Below are positions 6,863-8,130 of a stretch of DNA of 8,130 nucleotides, in pieces. Every line of letters starts with the position of its first letter. The first letter of the stretch is position 1. The stretch lies in NCBI GenBank assembly GCA_964521715.1, contig CAZFSS010000052.1:1-8130 (forward strand), in the 5' to 3' direction. This stretch comes from DAOVRD01 sp964521715 (GTDB lineage Bacteria; Planctomycetota; Brocadiia; SM23-32). The notes under the pieces were generated by a model. That model did no database searches and was not told the DNA's origin. It was given only the letters and a program-made list of their open reading frames with translations. The position numbers and the translations under genes are program-made.

Positions 6863-6891
6863 TTGCCGAGCCGGGATGACGCCTGTAGAGT
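6863..6891 (+). promoter_or_regulatory. Candidate sigma70-type promoter for the GNAT gene
   Basis: TTGCCG (6863-6868) and TAGAGT (6886-6891) are separated by 17 nt, and each matches the consensus at 4 of 6 positions. Transcription would start near 6898, giving a leader of about 48 nt. The -10 lies between the arms of the inverted repeat 6878-6899. This is the best candidate in the spacer, but hexamer matches of this quality occur by chance. Confidence 0.3.
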
Positions 6892-6899
6892 ATGGCGTC
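6878..6899. promoter_or_regulatory. Inverted repeat, possible operator
   Basis: GACGCC (6878-6883) and GGCGTC (6894-6899) are perfect inverted arms around a 10-nt spacer. The geometry (22 bp overall, arm centres 16 bp apart) suits a dimeric regulator. The spacer holds the candidate -10 TAGAGT, so a bound protein would block the GNAT promoter. It could also be a chance hairpin. Confidence 0.3.
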
Positions 6900-6945
6900 T
6901 GTGCGCACCAGCCGGCGATGCAGTCGCCCATAGAGGATCACGGCT

Positions 6946-7920
6946 ATGACCAGGCCCTACCGGCCCGAGGATGCCCCAGCGGTGGTGGAGTTGTGGAACC
7001 GAACTGTGGAGGCGGAAGCGGGCGGGAACGATTGGTACGTCGAAGACAATGCGCTCAGCGAGAGCAAGTTGAGGCGGATAACGGGCGATCCGAACTACGA
7101 TCCCGAAGGCGCGTTAGTCCACGAAGAACGGGGCAGGGCCCTGGGCTACGCGCGGGCAGCGGTCAAGGCCGTGCCCACCCACGAAGGCGAACCGCTGGCC
7201 GAGGCGCCCGGCTACCTGGAAGGCCTGGTAGTGGATCCCGCCGTCAGGCGGCGGGGATTGGGGGCCGGCCTGCTCGAACGCGCGGAGTCCTACGTCTGCT
7301 CGAAGGGGAAGGACACGGTGAGGGTGTCGCGCTACAGCTCGGCCATTGCGGGGCTTTCCATGCTGCCCGGCTCGTCGGGCTTCGGATTCCTGGCGAAGCG
7401 AGGCTACAGGCCAGGGCCCTTTGAGATGAAACTGGAACTTCGCTTCGAGGAGTTCCGCCTCCGGGACGAAGTCGTGCAGGCCAGGGAGAGGCTGCGGCGG
7501 GACGGGATTCGCGTCAGGTACTACGAGGAGCGCGACCGGGACTGCTTCGTCGGCCTGCTGGAGAAGCAGTTCCCGCACTGGTGGCACGCCATCTACCGGC
7601 CGAACCTGGAGAGAGACGATCCGCTGCCGGTCCTGGTGGCGGCGCACGGGGACCGCGTGGTGGGCTTCGTCGGATTCGTACACGTCACGCAGGAGGGCCG
7701 GGCTGCCTTTACCCCGGGCGTCGACCCGGACTACAGAGGCCGGGGGATCGGGACGGTTCTGGTCAACCTGTGGGCCGCCGAGGTCAAGGACCGCGGCGCC
7801 GTGCAGAGCCGGATATCCACCGGCACGACCAACTACCACGCGCAGCGGATCTACTTCGGCATGGGCTACCGGAAGCTGGGCGAGTTCACCAGCGACCTCA
7901 CGAAGCGCCTCAGCTGTTGA
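6946..7920 (+). CDS. Tandem-domain GNAT acetyltransferase
   Basis: A 324-aa cytoplasmic protein with two GCN5-related N-acetyltransferase domains, predicted to move an acetyl group from acetyl-CoA to an amine. The first domain spans about residues 1-165, with LVVDPAVRRRGLGAGLL (94-110) as its acetyl-CoA motif A; the second spans about 185-324, with VDPDYRGRGIGTVLV (259-273). Both pyrophosphate loops (R-R-x-G-x-G and R-G-x-G-x-G) look intact, so both halves may bind CoA, unlike many tandem GNATs where one half has decayed. The second half ends with NYHAQRIYFGMGYRKLG, a typical motif B. The layout recalls mycothiol synthase (MshD)-like proteins, but nothing here shows that substrate. AGAGGAT, 7 nt before the ATG, supports the start. 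The gene diverges from the SDR operon and stands alone. Its acceptor is unknown. Confidence 0.85.
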   Translation: MTRPYRPEDAPAVVELWNRTVEAEAGGNDWYVEDNALSESKLRRITGDPNYDPEGALVHEERGRALGYARAAVKAVPTHEGEPLAEAPGYLEGLVVDPAVRRRGLGAGLLERAESYVCSKGKDTVRVSRYSSAIAGLSMLPGSSGFGFLAKRGYRPGPFEMKLELRFEEFRLRDEVVQARERLRRDGIRVRYYEERDRDCFVGLLEKQFPHWWHAIYRPNLERDDPLPVLVAAHGDRVVGFVGFVHVTQEGRAAFTPGVDPDYRGRGIGTVLVNLWAAEVKDRGAVQSRISTGTTNYHAQRIYFGMGYRKLGEFTSDLTKRLSC

Positions 7921-7927
7921 GGCCGGA

Positions 7928-7962
7928 AATGACAATGTTGCCGCCAACGAGGAGTTGTCATT
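7928..7962. other. Inverted repeat just after the GNAT stop
   Basis: AATGACAA (7928-7935) and TTGTCATT (7955-7962) are perfect 8-bp inverted arms around a 19-nt spacer, starting 8 nt after the GNAT stop. The right arm is shared with the left end of the 101-bp repeat, so the two structures compete. There is no T-run, so terminator activity is only a possibility. The left arm may be a decayed end of another copy of the repeat. Confidence 0.4.
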
Positions 7963-8056
7963 CTGAGTTCGCCGTACGGCGAACGAAGAATCTCGTTGTT
8001 CCCTGTGTGGCAAGGCGAGATTCTTCGTCGCGGCTTCGCCGCTCCTCAGAATGACA
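7956..8056. repeat. 101-bp imperfect palindromic intergenic repeat (MITE/REP-like)
   Basis: The outer arms TGTCATTCTGAG (7956-7967) and CTCAGAATGACA (8045-8056) are perfect 12-bp inverted copies. Inside them, CGAAGAATCTCG (7984-7995) and CGAGATTCTTCG (8016-8027) form a second perfect 12-bp pair around a 20-nt loop. Between the stems are two self-folding side arms of nearly equal length: the 16-nt palindrome TTCGCCGTACGGCGAA (7968-7983), and a 17-nt segment containing GCGGC-TTC-GCCGC (8030-8042). The whole can fold as a four-way cloverleaf. Similar TGTCATTCTGAG...GAAGAATCTC repeats recur between genes in many unrelated bacterial genomes, from my recall. It encodes nothing and may be a mobilised non-autonomous element or an mRNA 3' structure for the GNAT gene. 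Confidence 0.85.
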
Positions 8057-8097
8057 GCGCGCACGGGGTCGGTACATTATTGAGCCAGGTAAATCTA

Positions 8098-8130
8098 ATG
8101 TTGTTGGTGCTCATAGGCGAATCGGCAGGC
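8098..8130 (+). CDS. Possible N-terminus of a gene cut by the right edge (P-loop-like)
   Basis: From the ATG at 8098 the frame is open to the window end and reads MLLVLIGESAG. A hydrophobic strand followed by G-x-S-x-G at this spot resembles the start of a Walker A loop in P-loop kinases such as guanylate kinase-like proteins, but the deciding Gly-Lys-Ser/Thr would lie beyond the edge. AGGT about 8 nt upstream is a weak ribosome site. The AT-richer stretch 8073-8100 would suit a promoter or leader. Only 11 codons are visible, so this is a tentative call. Confidence 0.3.
   Translation, partial: MLLVLIGESAG

Larger units (their letters stand above)
6741..6945. promoter_or_regulatory. Divergent intergenic region rich in hairpins
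   Basis: This spacer separates the divergent SDR and GNAT genes and should hold both promoters. It contains a perfect 7-bp hairpin, GCCCCGG (6790-6796) / CCGGGGC (6800-6806) with loop CCG; a second stem, CTCGGC (6857-6862) / GCCGAG (6865-6870); and the inverted repeat GACGCC / GGCGTC around the candidate GNAT promoter. If the SDR starts at 6785, the first hairpin would fall just before its start codon. No good promoter could be picked for the minus strand. Confidence 0.45.

Noticed and set aside
6741..6941. N-terminal extension of the long SDR frame
   Set aside because: The extension lacks SDR sequence, covers hairpins in a divergent promoter region, and would leave only 4 nt between divergent start codons.
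7114..8064. Minus-strand open frame opposite the GNAT gene that runs into the 101-bp repeat
   Set aside because: Its N-terminal part is just translated palindromic repeat and the rest is antisense to a well-supported GNAT.
1..8130. CRISPR arrays, tRNA or rRNA genes, insertion-sequence transposases
   Set aside because: No regularly spaced repeats, no recognisable tRNA or rRNA segments, and no transposase motifs seen on either strand.

Overview
The window is about two-thirds G+C by eye, with strongly G/C-biased third codon positions and clear Shine-Dalgarno sites before most genes. It holds six complete protein genes, a seventh with an uncertain start, and possibly the first codons of an eighth at the right edge. 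I see no rRNA, tRNA, CRISPR array, transposase or phage structural gene. The gene mix (secreted GH30-type glycosidase, acid-sugar kinase, sugar-nucleotide-type SDRs, tandem GNAT) and the intergenic repeat suit a free-living, high-GC, polysaccharide-using bacterium. Planctomycetota, Armatimonadota and similar environmental lineages are possible, but the sequence does not fix the phylum.

Layout. Positions 1-252 are non-coding, AT-richer at the outer edge, with a 19-bp tandem direct repeat close to the first gene. Gene 1 (253-1677, +) is a secreted GH30-like glycoside hydrolase. Genes 2-6 (1733 to about 6740, all on -) form a likely operon read right to left: an extended SDR with an unusual insertion, an Asp/Glu racemase-family enzyme, a four-carbon acid-sugar kinase (OtnK/DUF1537), a protein with a DUF6899-like motif, and a second classical extended SDR. 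Internal gaps are about 50-110 nt. Gene 7 (6946-7920, +) is a tandem-GNAT acetyltransferase, divergent from the operon across a hairpin-rich spacer. Positions 7956-8056 hold a 101-bp imperfect palindromic repeat with symmetric side arms. The right edge may begin a P-loop protein.

How the genes may work together. OtnK-family kinases phosphorylate 3-oxo-tetronates in the breakdown of erythronate and threonate. In known pathways the preceding steps are an oxidation (by an SDR-type or other dehydrogenase) and an isomerisation, and the following step is the decarboxylase OtnC. Here the kinase is flanked by two SDRs and a racemase-family protein, and no recognisable OtnC, OtnI or LtnD lies in the window. 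The cluster therefore looks like a variant acid-sugar catabolic module whose oxidation and isomerisation steps may be done by the SDRs and the racemase homologue. The neighbouring secreted glycosidase could release the sugar. These links rest on gene order and family knowledge, not on demonstrated chemistry.
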